A stretch of 28,547 nucleotides of DNA, from the NCBI GenBank assembly GCA_049999805.1, contig JBNGIO010006284.1, positions 313,454 to 342,000 on the forward strand, written 5' to 3'. How positions within the stretch are numbered: position 1 is the stretch's first letter; every line of letters starts with the position of its first letter. Below the pieces are notes generated by a model. The model was not told the origin of the DNA. It saw only the letters and a program-made list of their open reading frames with translations, and made no database searches. Shown here piece after piece: positions 11,835-20,304 of this stretch. Source of the stretch: Folioceros fuciformis (lineage: Eukaryota; Anthocerotophyta; Anthocerotopsida; Anthocerotales). Made by a program: the position numbers and the translations under genes.

Positions 11835-12375
11835 GGATTCTTGATCCTTATGACTTGTCAATGAATAGGATTAATTAGAGAACCCAATGTTTAACACATT
11901 TTCATGTTTTTTCCCACTCACTAAGGGCCCTCTTCATCATGTAGAACGTGGAAGGCCCTTCAAAATTAACTAGAATATGTAAGGTCCTTGAAAAATCGAA
12001 TATTTAGGTCATTAATTATTTATAATAAAAAGGCTTCAATTGTATCATAAAGTGAGCACCAGGTCTCTGCGCCCAAGTTGGGATATGGAAGGCTGATATG
12101 CCGAAGTGAAGCAAACGCGAGTCGAGTTCACACCTTCAGGATTTCTCTCTTTCCTTTGGCGGATCTGTTGATCCTGAACAGAAATGCGTTTCAAGGCTCA
12201 AGAACCTGTGCAGTTGGGAGACATTCTGGACCGGGTGAGCTGGGAGGTGGCAGCTCACATCATGATGTGCTAGCTCTCATGGATATGGACATGGGCTGTA
12301 TCAACGGCTCAAGGTGCCCAGGTGGAGCACAGGTTCTCGGTTTCGGGTTCAGGCCTCCATGGGGCTTCTGAGACC
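11835..12375. other. AT-rich spacer before the PPR gene
   Basis: The stretch 11860-12060 is AT-rich and featureless. From 12060 on the composition resembles the PPR gene and probably includes its 5' leader. A plus-strand open frame at 12078-12371 has no PPR motif and is in another frame from the PPR gene, so I do not join it. The PPR frame itself is open upstream of 12376 only from a GTG, not an ATG. Confidence 0.4.
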
Positions 12376-15300
12376 ATGGGTGCCAGGGGAGTTAGAGGTG
12401 CTCTTCAGGCACACGTATGGCCTCAGTGCGTGTGGCTAAGGCCAGCTTGGGTGGATGCCCAGCTGGGTGCTGTGGATGTGCATTGTGCCCATGTGTGTAT
12501 GTCCAGCAGTTGGAGCTCACAGGATGACCTTAACCATGGCAGGCTTGCAGGTGCAGGATACGGACGTCGTGTTCTGACAGCGGAATGTGTGAGCAACCAC
12601 TGTGAGCAGGGCCAGCTCGGTGAGGCTGTGGAGGGGCTGGGAGTTCTGGTGCAGGCGGGATGTCGTGTTTCCAAGGCTCTGTTTTACTCGGTCCTGAGAA
12701 AATGTGTGGGTGAGAGGGATTTGGTTCTGGGTCGCCGAGTTCATGCTCTCAGCTTGAAGAATGAGTGCGGGTCCGACACGTTCTTGTGCAACCATGTTCT
12801 CCGGATGTATGCGTTTCATGACAGGTTGCAGGAAGCGATGGATGTGTTCACCGTGGTTGCTGAGCCGGATGCCTTTATGTGGTCTTCTATAATTTTGGCA
12901 CATGTGAAGCATGCAGAGTATACGCAGGCAGTTCGGCTGTACGACAAGATGCGCAGGTCAAGCGTGAAGCCGGATGGGCATGTGTTTGTTGCAGCTCTAC
13001 AGGCTTGTGCGAAGTCAGCGGACCTGACGAGTGGGAAACAGGTGCATGCCGATTTGTGGGCTAGTGGGCTTCTGCCTGATGTTTTTGTTTCCCATTCCTT
13101 GGTGGAAATGTATGCAAAGTGTGGCCGCGTGGAAGATGCTCGAAGAGTGTTCGACGGGGTTGCGGTAAAGGATGTGGTGGTATGGAATGCCATGATAGCA
13201 GGGTATGCCCAACGTGGCATGGGTGGCGAGGCCCTTCATCTTTACAGTGATATGCAGGAAGACGGCAATGCTGCACCTACTTCTGGGACGTTCGTGCACC
13301 TTCTGCAGGCATGTGCAAGTGTCGGTTCACCGGGTTTGGAGAAGGGCCAGCAACTCCACGCACAAATTTGTGAGCAGGGGCTCCAGGTGGATGCCGTCTT
13401 GGGTTGTAGCCTGGTAAACATGTATGCAAAGTGTGGCAGCCTGCAGGATGCCCACATTGTGTTTGATAGACTGGTTGAAAAAGATGTGGTGGCGTGGACT
13501 GCTCTCATAGCAGCATATTCTCAGCAGGGATCGGGTGAGGAAGCCCTCCACCTTTACAGTAGTATGCGAGAAGAAGGCATTAGTCCCCCTGATTCCGTGA
13601 CCTTTGTGTGCCTCCTGCAGGCATGTGGAAGTATGGGTCCCGCGGCTTTGAAGAGAGGGAAGCAGCTCCATGCACAGGTGAGAGAAGAAGGACTTGATGC
13701 TCATGTAGGTGTAGCTTGTAGCCTGGTGAACATGTATGCAAAGTGTGGCAGCCTGGAGGATGCCCAGCGCGTGTTTGATGGACTCGTCCACAAGAATGTG
13801 GCTACGTGGACGGCCATGATCTCAGGATATTCCCAGCAGGGCATGGGTCAGGAAGCCCTTCGCCTATACAGTGCCATGAGAGACGAAGGAATTGTGGCAC
13901 CCGATTTTATGACATTTGTGTGTCTCCTACAGGCTTGTGCCAGTGTGGGTGAGCCGGCTTTGGAGCAGGGGAAGCAGCTCCATGTACAAGTTAGAAAACA
14001 AGGACTTGAGGCTGATGTGGTTGTATGCTCTGGCCTGGTAAACATGTACGCAAAGTGTGGCACCTTGCAGGATGCCCAGTCTGTGTTGGATGAACTCTTT
14101 GTCTGCACTGGTATGCAAGAAGGCGGCATCGCTGCACCAATTTCTGTGATGTATGTATGTCTCTTGCAAGCATGTGCAAGTGTAGGCACCCTGGCTTTGG
14201 AGAAAGGGAAGCATCTTCATGCGCAGATCAGAGGGCAAGGACTTGAGGCCGATGGACCCATAGGTTGCAGCCTGGTAAACATGTATGCAAAGTGCGGCAG
14301 CCTGGAGGATGCCGAGAGTGTGTTTGGCACACTTTGCAAAAAGGACGTGACATCGTGGACGTCTCTTATAGCAGGATACTCGCAGCAGGGCATGGGTCAG
14401 GAAGCCCTTCGTCTCTATAGTGCCATGCAACTGGAAGGCATTGTCGCACCTGATGCTGTGACATTTGTGTGCCTCCTGCAGACATGTGCAAGTATAGGTA
14501 GTCTGGCTTTGGGAAAGGGTAAGCAGTTTCATGCACAGATTCGAGAGCGAGGGCTACAAACTCACGTAGTTGTAGCCAACAGCTTGGTGAGCATGTATGT
14601 CAAGTGTGGCAGCCTTGGGGACGCACAGCGCGTGTTTGATCGACTGGGTCAGAAAAATGTGGTCACGTGGACTGCTCTGATTGCTGGATATTCCCAGCAA
14701 GGCATGAGTCAGGAAGCCCTTAACCTTTTCAATGCCATGCGAGAACAAGGACTGACTCCACCAAATTCTGTGACGTACGTGTGCCTCCTGCAGGCATGTG
14801 CAAATGTGGCCGGCCTGCATCCAGGAAGGCAGCTTCATGCAGAGATCGAGGAACGAGGGCTGCAAACCGATTTGACTGTAGGGCACAGCTTGATAAACAT
14901 GTATGCAAAATCCGGGAGCATGATCGAAGCACAGCATGTGTTCGAGGCATTGCCCGAAAGAGGAGTTGTCGCCTGGAACACTCTCATCGCCGGATTCACC
15001 CGAGAAGGAGACAGTGAAGCTGTCTTCGACCTGGTTCACAAAATGAGAGAAGACGGCGTACAGCCAGATGACATCACGGCCCTCAGTGTCCTAACGGTGT
15101 GCAGTCATGTGGGCCTGGTGAGCAAGGGTCGAGAATACTTTGAGGCCATGAGCAGAAACTATGGGATCACTCCAACTGCAGAGCACTACACATGTATGGT
15201 CGACCTCCTCAGCCGCGCGGGCCAGCTTGACGAGGCACTGTCGCTAGCGAGGACAATGCCTGTGCTCCCCAATGCCGCAGTCTGGCACACTCTGTTGGCT

Positions 15301-15594
15301 GCGTGTCAAAAATGGAGGAACGTGGAAGTGGGACGCCGTGCTTTCCAGGAAGCAGTGAAACTAGACGACAAAGATGCTGCAGCATATGTTTTGATGTCAA
15401 ACATCTATGCCAACGCCCAGATGTGCGAGGACGCAGAGGAGATGCAGGAGAGGAGGAAAGGACTGGGTGCGTGGAAGCAGCCAGGCCAGAGCTGGTGGAC
15501 AGACTTGGACGGATCAGTGCACACTTTTGTGGTTGGGGATAGAAAGCATCCTGAGAGTGAAGAGATGTCTACGCAACACTGCAATACCTTGTGA
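12376..15594 (+). CDS. PLS-class PPR protein with E/E+ end, organelle RNA-binding
   Basis: An uninterrupted frame of 1072 residues. PPR proteins bind organelle RNA one base per repeat; PLS-class members mostly act in C-to-U editing. The start is the first in-frame ATG, in good context (gaccATGG). The N terminus has Arg but few acids for about 35 residues, as expected for organelle import. From about residue 120 there are about eight triplet blocks of roughly 100 residues, each with a GKQLHAQ-type helix, VNMYAKCGSLEDA, a W-T-A-L-I-A-G-Y-S-Q-Q-G-like segment and CLLQACASVG. Blocks 3 to 7 are nearly identical. One block is about 25 residues short, at about 14095-14110. The C-terminal part has an E domain (HYTCMVDLLSRAGQLDEA, VWHTLLAAC) and the start of E+ (HTFVVGDRKHPESEE). 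A DYW deaminase domain is absent. After HPESEE the frame yields MSTQHCNTL and stops, while the frame one base earlier reads the family-like YATLQYL. The last ten residues are therefore probably frameshifted. The lack of introns is usual for this family. Confidence 0.93.
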   Translation: MGARGVRGALQAHVWPQCVWLRPAWVDAQLGAVDVHCAHVCMSSSWSSQDDLNHGRLAGAGYGRRVLTAECVSNHCEQGQLGEAVEGLGVLVQAGCRVSKALFYSVLRKCVGERDLVLGRRVHALSLKNECGSDTFLCNHVLRMYAFHDRLQEAMDVFTVVAEPDAFMWSSIILAHVKHAEYTQAVRLYDKMRRSSVKPDGHVFVAALQACAKSADLTSGKQVHADLWASGLLPDVFVSHSLVEMYAKCGRVEDARRVFDGVAVKDVVVWNAMIAGYAQRGMGGEALHLYSDMQEDGNAAPTSGTFVHLLQACASVGSPGLEKGQQLHAQICEQGLQVDAVLGCSLVNMYAKCGSLQDAHIVFDRLVEKDVVAWTALIAAYSQQGSGEEALHLYSSMREEGISPPDSVTFVCLLQACGSMGPAALKRGKQLHAQVREEGLDAHVGVACSLVNMYAKCGSLEDAQRVFDGLVHKNVATWTAMISGYSQQGMGQEALRLYSAMRDEGIVAPDFMTFVCLLQACASVGEPALEQGKQLHVQVRKQGLEADVVVCSGLVNMYAKCGTLQDAQSVLDELFVCTGMQEGGIAAPISVMYVCLLQACASVGTLALEKGKHLHAQIRGQGLEADGPIGCSLVNMYAKCGSLEDAESVFGTLCKKDVTSWTSLIAGYSQQGMGQEALRLYSAMQLEGIVAPDAVTFVCLLQTCASIGSLALGKGKQFHAQIRERGLQTHVVVANSLVSMYVKCGSLGDAQRVFDRLGQKNVVTWTALIAGYSQQGMSQEALNLFNAMREQGLTPPNSVTYVCLLQACANVAGLHPGRQLHAEIEERGLQTDLTVGHSLINMYAKSGSMIEAQHVFEALPERGVVAWNTLIAGFTREGDSEAVFDLVHKMREDGVQPDDITALSVLTVCSHVGLVSKGREYFEAMSRNYGITPTAEHYTCMVDLLSRAGQLDEALSLARTMPVLPNAAVWHTLLAACQKWRNVEVGRRAFQEAVKLDDKDAAAYVLMSNIYANAQMCEDAEEMQERRKGLGAWKQPGQSWWTDLDGSVHTFVVGDRKHPESEEMSTQHCNTL

Positions 15595-15629
15595 GTGATT
15601 CCTGTCTTCCGGAGCATCACAAAACGTAA

Positions 15630-16455
15630 CATGACCTACCTACCATGAAACGCTTGTAACACTCTGATGGAGTGGCACTCTGCACAATCTGATGATAGTC
15701 TGCACTGATGGTTTCGCATCCACCATCAGAGAATTCCAATCCATCTAGCATCCATGAGAAGACCAATACACCACACATTCACCATTATGCTGAACATCCG
15801 TCCCTGCAACCTGTCGGAGGACAGCTCCACATTTCGCTTAGGAAACAAAATTTGCTGCCCCCTTCTCCTACTCGAGGAAGCTTCACTTCTCATTGCTATG
15901 AAAATCAAAAATCTATCCAATCAATCAATCTTTGGGTCCCTGAACCCTAAGCCCTAATCATTGCCATTGGTTGTCTTATCAGTCGATCCATAGGATTTTT
16001 GGTCAGATTAACTGTGTCCATTGAGAAAGATTGGCTGTTCACAGTAAGTAGTACAGGTGGAGCACGCAGGAGGTGCAAACAAGAGATGCCAAGATAGCAA
16101 ACACCCATCACTTGCAAAACATTACATCCACAAGTTTCCATTCCCGTACCAAGAATACCAATGTGAAAAATGTTAAGAGCCCTAGCAAGATTCCCACAAG
16201 GCAAATCCATGCATGGCAGGTTCCTCTCTAAAAAGATATCTAGCAAGTATAAAAAAGCCCATCCCTCGTATGGAAACCGCGTGGTTGTACGGAGTTATTG
16301 ATAAGGGCAACTTCTTAATCAGAACAATACCATATAAGTATATGGTTAGGTTAGCTTTCAAATATAGAATTTTGAAATACTACTAAGATTGATTGACAAA
16401 GCTAGACTAAGAGCTTAGGTCTATTTAAGCACTCACGCCTTGTGCTCTAAAGAGG
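15630..16455. other. Spacer downstream of the PPR gene
   Basis: AT-rich sequence after the PPR stop. The first 200 bases may be 3' untranslated region. A minus-strand open frame at 15947-16246 (99 codons) has no motif I recognise and is not supported as a gene. I see no transposon ends, RNA genes or tandem repeats here. Confidence 0.35.
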
Positions 16456-16635
16456 CATATGTGCATAGCAGCCCATATTGCTTAACACTCACAAGCTTCA
16501 CCAAAAATAAGCCATCATATGTGCATAGCAGCCCATATTGCTTAACACTCACAAGCTTCACCACAAATAAGCCATCATATGTCCATAGCTGCCCATATTG
16601 CTTAACACTCACAAGCTTCACCACAAATAAGCCAT
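16456..16635. repeat. Three tandem copies of a 60-base unit
   Basis: A unit beginning near catatgtgcatagcagccc is repeated three times with a period of exactly 60 bases. The copies differ at only a few positions (for example gtgcatagca against gtccatagct). Because 60 is a multiple of three, a frame stays open through all copies on each strand, giving an artificial 20-residue protein repeat. I treat it as a minisatellite, not a coding repeat. Confidence 0.85.
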
Positions 16636-16661
16636 CAATTTCAATCCAAAATCTTGCAGCG

Positions 16662-17169
16662 ATGGAAGAAAAGCAAGCACCAAGCCAAAACAAGATGGTG
16701 GGTAATCTTACTCTACGCTTTGTGTGGAGTCTAGTAGGGTTTAGGATATAGAGGGGTATAGGGTTTGTGTGGAGTTTACTAGGGTTTAGGATATAGAGGG
16801 GTATAGGGTTTGTGTGGAGTNNNNNNNNNNGTTTACTAGGGTTTAGGATATAGAGGGGTATAGGGTTTGTGTGGAGTCATGTTCTATATTCTACATGATG
16901 GTTCTTTATTCTTGTATTTGTACATAACTATCTCCTTAATCTTTGCATAGGCAATGAAGGTCAACACTTTGCAAAAGAGCAACATTGCTCCACCCAAACA
17001 TGAGCAAGAGAAGGTTCCAACTTTGCTTGTTCGAAACCCAAATGGTGAGATGGTTGAACACAACAAGGAAGCTGTAATTGCCTTGTTTGATAGAATTGAA
17101 AAGAGTATGGTGAAGAGGGAGAAGATAGCACAAGAGGAACGAAGGAAGAAGATGATGAACGCCAATTGA
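16662..17169 (+). CDS. Doubtful small two-exon gene or gene fragment
   Basis: A possible 84-residue protein can be built from exon 16662-16697 (MEEKQAPSQNKM) and exon 16951-17169, joined over a 253-base intron that holds the 45-base repeats and the assembly gap. The second exon is open for 72 residues and ends with a very basic, Lys/Glu-rich helix-like tail (about residues 55-84), possibly a coiled coil. It contains LLVRNPNGEMVEHNKEAV but no domain I recognise. Such short charged C-terminal exons also occur in transposon-derived genes, so it may be a remnant of a mobile element. The donor (ATG|GTGGGT) and acceptor (GCATAG|GC) are acceptable but not strong. Confidence 0.3.
16722..16877. repeat. 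45-base tandem repeat containing the assembly gap
   Basis: A unit of about 45 bases (starting gtgtggagtttactaggg and containing AGGGTTTAGG and ATAGGGTTT) occurs at least three times and is interrupted by ten N at 16821-16830. Both flanks of the gap lie inside the same unit: the left side ends ...ggagt and the right side starts gtttac. The gap is therefore a placeholder inside a tandem array whose true copy number is unknown. The AGGGTTT core resembles the plant telomere repeat, but the spacing is not telomeric. Confidence 0.85.
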
Positions 17170-17356
17170 GAGGAATTCTGGTAACATGGCCTCGGGTTTG
17201 ACATCTTTATCAAACAGTCAAGTGAAAAGATATAACACTTATCTTCATGATCAAAGATAGTGGGTTTTTATCTTTTTTTGGCTTCAATGTCTTTAGCAAA
17301 GCAATTAATTACTTGATAGGTAACAATGGGGGGTTAGTCTAGTTGCTGCCCTTTTT

Positions 17357-17590
17357 AGGGTTGTTCCTTATGTTGTGGGAAGCCCTCTTTAGGGTTGTTC
17401 CTTATGCTGTGGGAGGTCCTTTTTAGGTTGTTCCTTAGGTTGTGGGAAGCCCTCTTTAGGATTGTTCCTTATGTCGTGGGAAGTCCTTTTTAGGGTTGTT
17501 CGTTAGGTTGTGCGAAGCCCTTTTTAGGGTTGTTCCTCATGTCGTGGGAAGTTCCTTTTAGGGTTTTTTTTTATGTAGTGGGAAGACATC
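17357..17590. repeat. About seven copies of a 34-35-base repeat
   Basis: A diverged tandem array with a unit of the form agggttgttccttatg followed by ttgtgggaagccctcttt. Copies alternate between gaagccctcttt and gaagtcctttt variants, which suggests an older two-unit duplication. Each junction contains TTTAGGG, as in the neighbouring 45-base array. The array is followed by a very AT-rich segment (about 17600-17690) with a TATATATATA run. No open frame or regulatory motif is evident. Confidence 0.8.
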
Positions 17591-18463
17591 TTGTCTTCAT
17601 ATATATATAAAGTTTTCATAAATATTTAAAATCTTGTAATATTATTATTTTATTAAAAAATATATTTTAAGTATTATGGAGAAGAGATTGATTAATAATG
17701 AGTTTTGAAGTTAGTGCAAACCTAAAGAGGTAGAAAATAATGGGTCTTTTTAACGAGTGAGTGACGGTGGCTGCAGGAAAGGAAGGATGAATTTTTTTAT
17801 ATTGGAATATGTGTATATGTGTATAACGCTTTTTGTCGTGGTATATGTTGTGTAATTTTTGTTCTGCGGTAAGCTGATAGTCAGGTTGCCGAGGAATTGA
17901 TCGACGAGACCGGGAATGTTTAATAAAGTGTGGTGGCAGCGTCCTTCGATCCACGATTGGAAGTATCAGCGTGGAAGAAACGCGTGCGACACGGTGGGAA
18001 GGCTGCCGGATGTCCATGGCTCTGGTATTGAGTCTGGGCCTGCGCTCAAGGGTTTGACAACGCTTCTTGTAGGGTTTGAAGAGCTCGAGGAGGAGCTTCA
18101 ACAAGATCGAAGAGCTCACGGATTGCGTGTCTGGGAGTGATGCTTGGTGATTGTTCTCGTTTGCCCTGGATTGTGGAGACGGGGGATCCAAGGTGCACGA
18201 TGGCTTGAGGTTTGAGCCGTGACGTCGGAGTGATTTGACGCTCTGGTAGTTGCGGATGTCGCGCGAGTCGCCGAGAGTCAGTGTTGGCGGTTTGGGAGGG
18301 AAGAGAGGTGATAGTTCTTAGGGTGGTGTGGTCGAGGTGTTGGTTCCGTTGTTTTGAGTTGGAGGAAGTGCAGGGTTTGTATTGGCCTTGATTTTGGAAA
18401 GATTGCCGCTGTGGCTTCTGGTTTGGTTGCTGGAGAGCGTTGGGAGGTTGAGGGTTAGAAATC
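17591..18463. other. Upstream region of the CCDC130-type gene
   Basis: The first 100 bases are very AT-rich; from about 17870 the composition becomes GC-richer and continues smoothly into the coding region at 18464. This probably holds the promoter and a long 5' leader. Open frames on both strands here (plus 17916-18140, minus 17667-18191 and 18046-18465) show no motif. The minus-strand ones are rich in Gln, Pro, Ser and Arg, typical of antisense reading of a leader. Confidence 0.4.
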
Positions 18464-19420
18464 ATGTCGACGCTAGCGGCAGCCCGTGCGGATAATTTCT
18501 ACTATCCGCCGGAATGGACTCCGGATCAGGGTGGCCTGAACAAGTTTCATGGCCAACATGCGTTGCGGGAGCGAGCCAAGAAGATCGATCAAGGGATTCT
18601 GGTGATCCGGTTCGAGATGCCATTTAACATATGGTGTGGAGGATGCAATGGTATGATAGCCAAGGGTGTGCGCTTCAACGCGGAGAAGAAGCAGGTTGGG
18701 AGCTATTACAGTACCAAGATATGGAGCTTCAAGATGAAGACTGCCTGTTGCAGGCATGAGATCGAGATTCATACCGATCCTAAGAACTGCGAATATGTTA
18801 TTGTTGCCGGGGCTGAGCGGAAGACTGAGGTGTACGACGAGGCCGATGCAGGGACGGTGCTCCTCCCCGGTGAGGAAGATAAAGCCAATTTGGCTGATCC
18901 GTTCTACAGGCTGGAGCACGTGGGAGAGGATGTGGCAAAGGGAAAGCAAGCAGAGCCTCTGCTGATTCGATTGCAACGGTCTGCGGATAACAGGCATGCC
19001 GACTACTACTCCATGAACAAGGCTCTTCGTGCAAAGCTGAGAGATCAGAAGAAGAGGGTTGCTGCGGAGGAAGCAGAGGCAAGGAGGAAAGGTTTGAGCA
19101 TTCGATTGCTTCCCAGCTCAGAGGAAGATGCACAAACAGCTGCAAGGGTGAATTTCGCCCGTAAGTTTGAGTCCAACAGGAAGAACAAGCGGGCAGCCAT
19201 TCTGGCATCGTCTATTTTCTCGGATCCGACTGCTGCTCTAAAGAAACATGCTACTGGGGCGATGGTAGACAGGAAGATGGAGCTGTTTGCAAAGAGGAGG
19301 AGGATAAACCAAACTGGTATTCACGACTCCATAACCGGCAGATTTAAGCCTTCGTCCAAGACTGGTCTGCCCAAAGCTACTATCGTAAAGCAATCTGTGA
19401 CTTTGAGGCCTATTTCATGA
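18464..19420 (+). CDS. CCDC130/YJU2B (Saf4-type) splicing factor
   Basis: An intronless, complete 318-residue protein of the CWC16 family, which joins the spliceosome around the branching step. The N terminus MSTLAAARADNFYYPPEW is the signature of the CCDC130/Saf4 branch rather than the YJU2/CCDC94 branch. The zinc-binding region shows C58-G-G-C61, then C95-C96 and TDPKNCEYVIVAGAERK at about 104-120; the CCRHE form of the second site is what plant members have. LADPFYRLEH (about 142-151) and the DYYSMNKALRAKLRDQKKR stretch follow. The C-terminal half is basic, with AARVNFARKFESNRKNKRA, a likely nuclear targeting and RNA/protein contact region. Length and order match plant homologues of about 310-340 residues. 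The start ATG is in good context and gives the conserved N terminus directly. The next gene, ELOF1, is convergent about 310 bases away. Confidence 0.96.
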   Translation: MSTLAAARADNFYYPPEWTPDQGGLNKFHGQHALRERAKKIDQGILVIRFEMPFNIWCGGCNGMIAKGVRFNAEKKQVGSYYSTKIWSFKMKTACCRHEIEIHTDPKNCEYVIVAGAERKTEVYDEADAGTVLLPGEEDKANLADPFYRLEHVGEDVAKGKQAEPLLIRLQRSADNRHADYYSMNKALRAKLRDQKKRVAAEEAEARRKGLSIRLLPSSEEDAQTAARVNFARKFESNRKNKRAAILASSIFSDPTAALKKHATGAMVDRKMELFAKRRRINQTGIHDSITGRFKPSSKTGLPKATIVKQSVTLRPIS

Positions 19421-19730
19421 AGTTGATTATGGTCTGGAGCGAGTGTAGATAAACTCTTTGTACGAAGCCAGGGATACGGAGTTATCCCCAGTAATACATT
19501 GAAATGTAGGTGAACCCTAGGGAAACAGAAACATCAGCAAAAAAATTCAGTATCCCAAATTTTATATTACATCCCACATTCTCGATTTAGGCCACCGCTT
19601 CCTTGTCACTCACATAATCCGCCTCTATCATGGTACCAACTTCAACATCTCCTTTTCCCATAGGAAGACCATGCCGGCATGGCAGGAAGGCAGAGCTGGT
19701 GGACACCCTTGGCCACACTAAGCCGCATAC
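19421..19730. other. Convergent 3' region between CCDC130 and ELOF1
   Basis: Only about 310 bases separate the two stop codons, so this stretch must contain both 3' untranslated regions. An A/T-rich part at about 19540-19575 could serve polyadenylation. No gene is seen here. Confidence 0.5.
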
Positions 19731-20304
19731 CTACGAGGCAGTGTTGACCCGCTCGCATTCATCGATCCATTCGCTATACCTGAACACAGAAGGAAAACCC
19801 CAGCAGCAGGCCATGAGCCACTCGTCGCCTCAAATTTTGAAAGGAAGCAACCACTCCGCAACCCCACCAATTCTGCAGAGGACACTTACACATCGATAGG
19901 AGCGCTCAAAGCTGCACAACAAGGACGAATTCGAGTCAGCAAACCCTACCACAAATCGTCCACTCGCAAGCTCAGAAACAACACAGCACACACACACAAA
20001 CTACACCTAAATCACGCCAAAGAGGCCATCCCGTACCATCGATGTTGGTGCTGTAGCTCTCCTGACAAATTCGGCAAACCGCCTCTCCGATCTGATTTTT
20101 CCGGTCCCTGCCAAACCGAACCAACGTCAGCACCAATCTCAAACCACCTGGACGGTCCTGGACTCCGTACTCGCAACTCCCCAGCACTCACATCTTGCAC
20201 TCAACACTGCCGTCGTGATTGCAGAAGGGGCACGCAAACACGGTATCCAACTTGTCCATACGCTTCTTGGGAGCAGGCTTGGCAGCGCTCTTCCGCTTCC
20301 CCAT
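19731..20304 (-). CDS. ELOF1: Transcription elongation factor ELOF1/Elf1
   Basis: Four exons splice to an 84-residue protein: 20304-20192, 20107-20037, 19911-19890 and 19779-19731, all with GT-AG borders and agreeing phases. ELOF1 is a small zinc-ribbon protein that travels with RNA polymerase II and helps it pass nucleosomes and DNA lesions. It begins [20 protein letters not shown], a basic N-terminal tail typical of the family. It has zinc ligands C25-P-F-C28 and C49-R-I-C52, the conserved CQESYSTNI strand, and ends in [12 protein letters not shown], which is near-invariant in plants. No key residue is missing. Exon 3 is only 22 bases and encodes LSAPID plus split codons; gene finders could easily skip it, but the family alignment needs it. 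The gene is convergent with the CCDC130-type gene and divergent from the IQ-motif gene. Confidence 0.96.

Noticed and set aside
12423-15200. Several long minus-strand open stretches over the PPR gene
   Set aside because: They repeat with the PPR triplet period and are antisense reflections of it.
16440-16751. Open frames through the 60-base repeats
   Set aside because: They are open on both strands because the period is a multiple of three; no other sign of coding.
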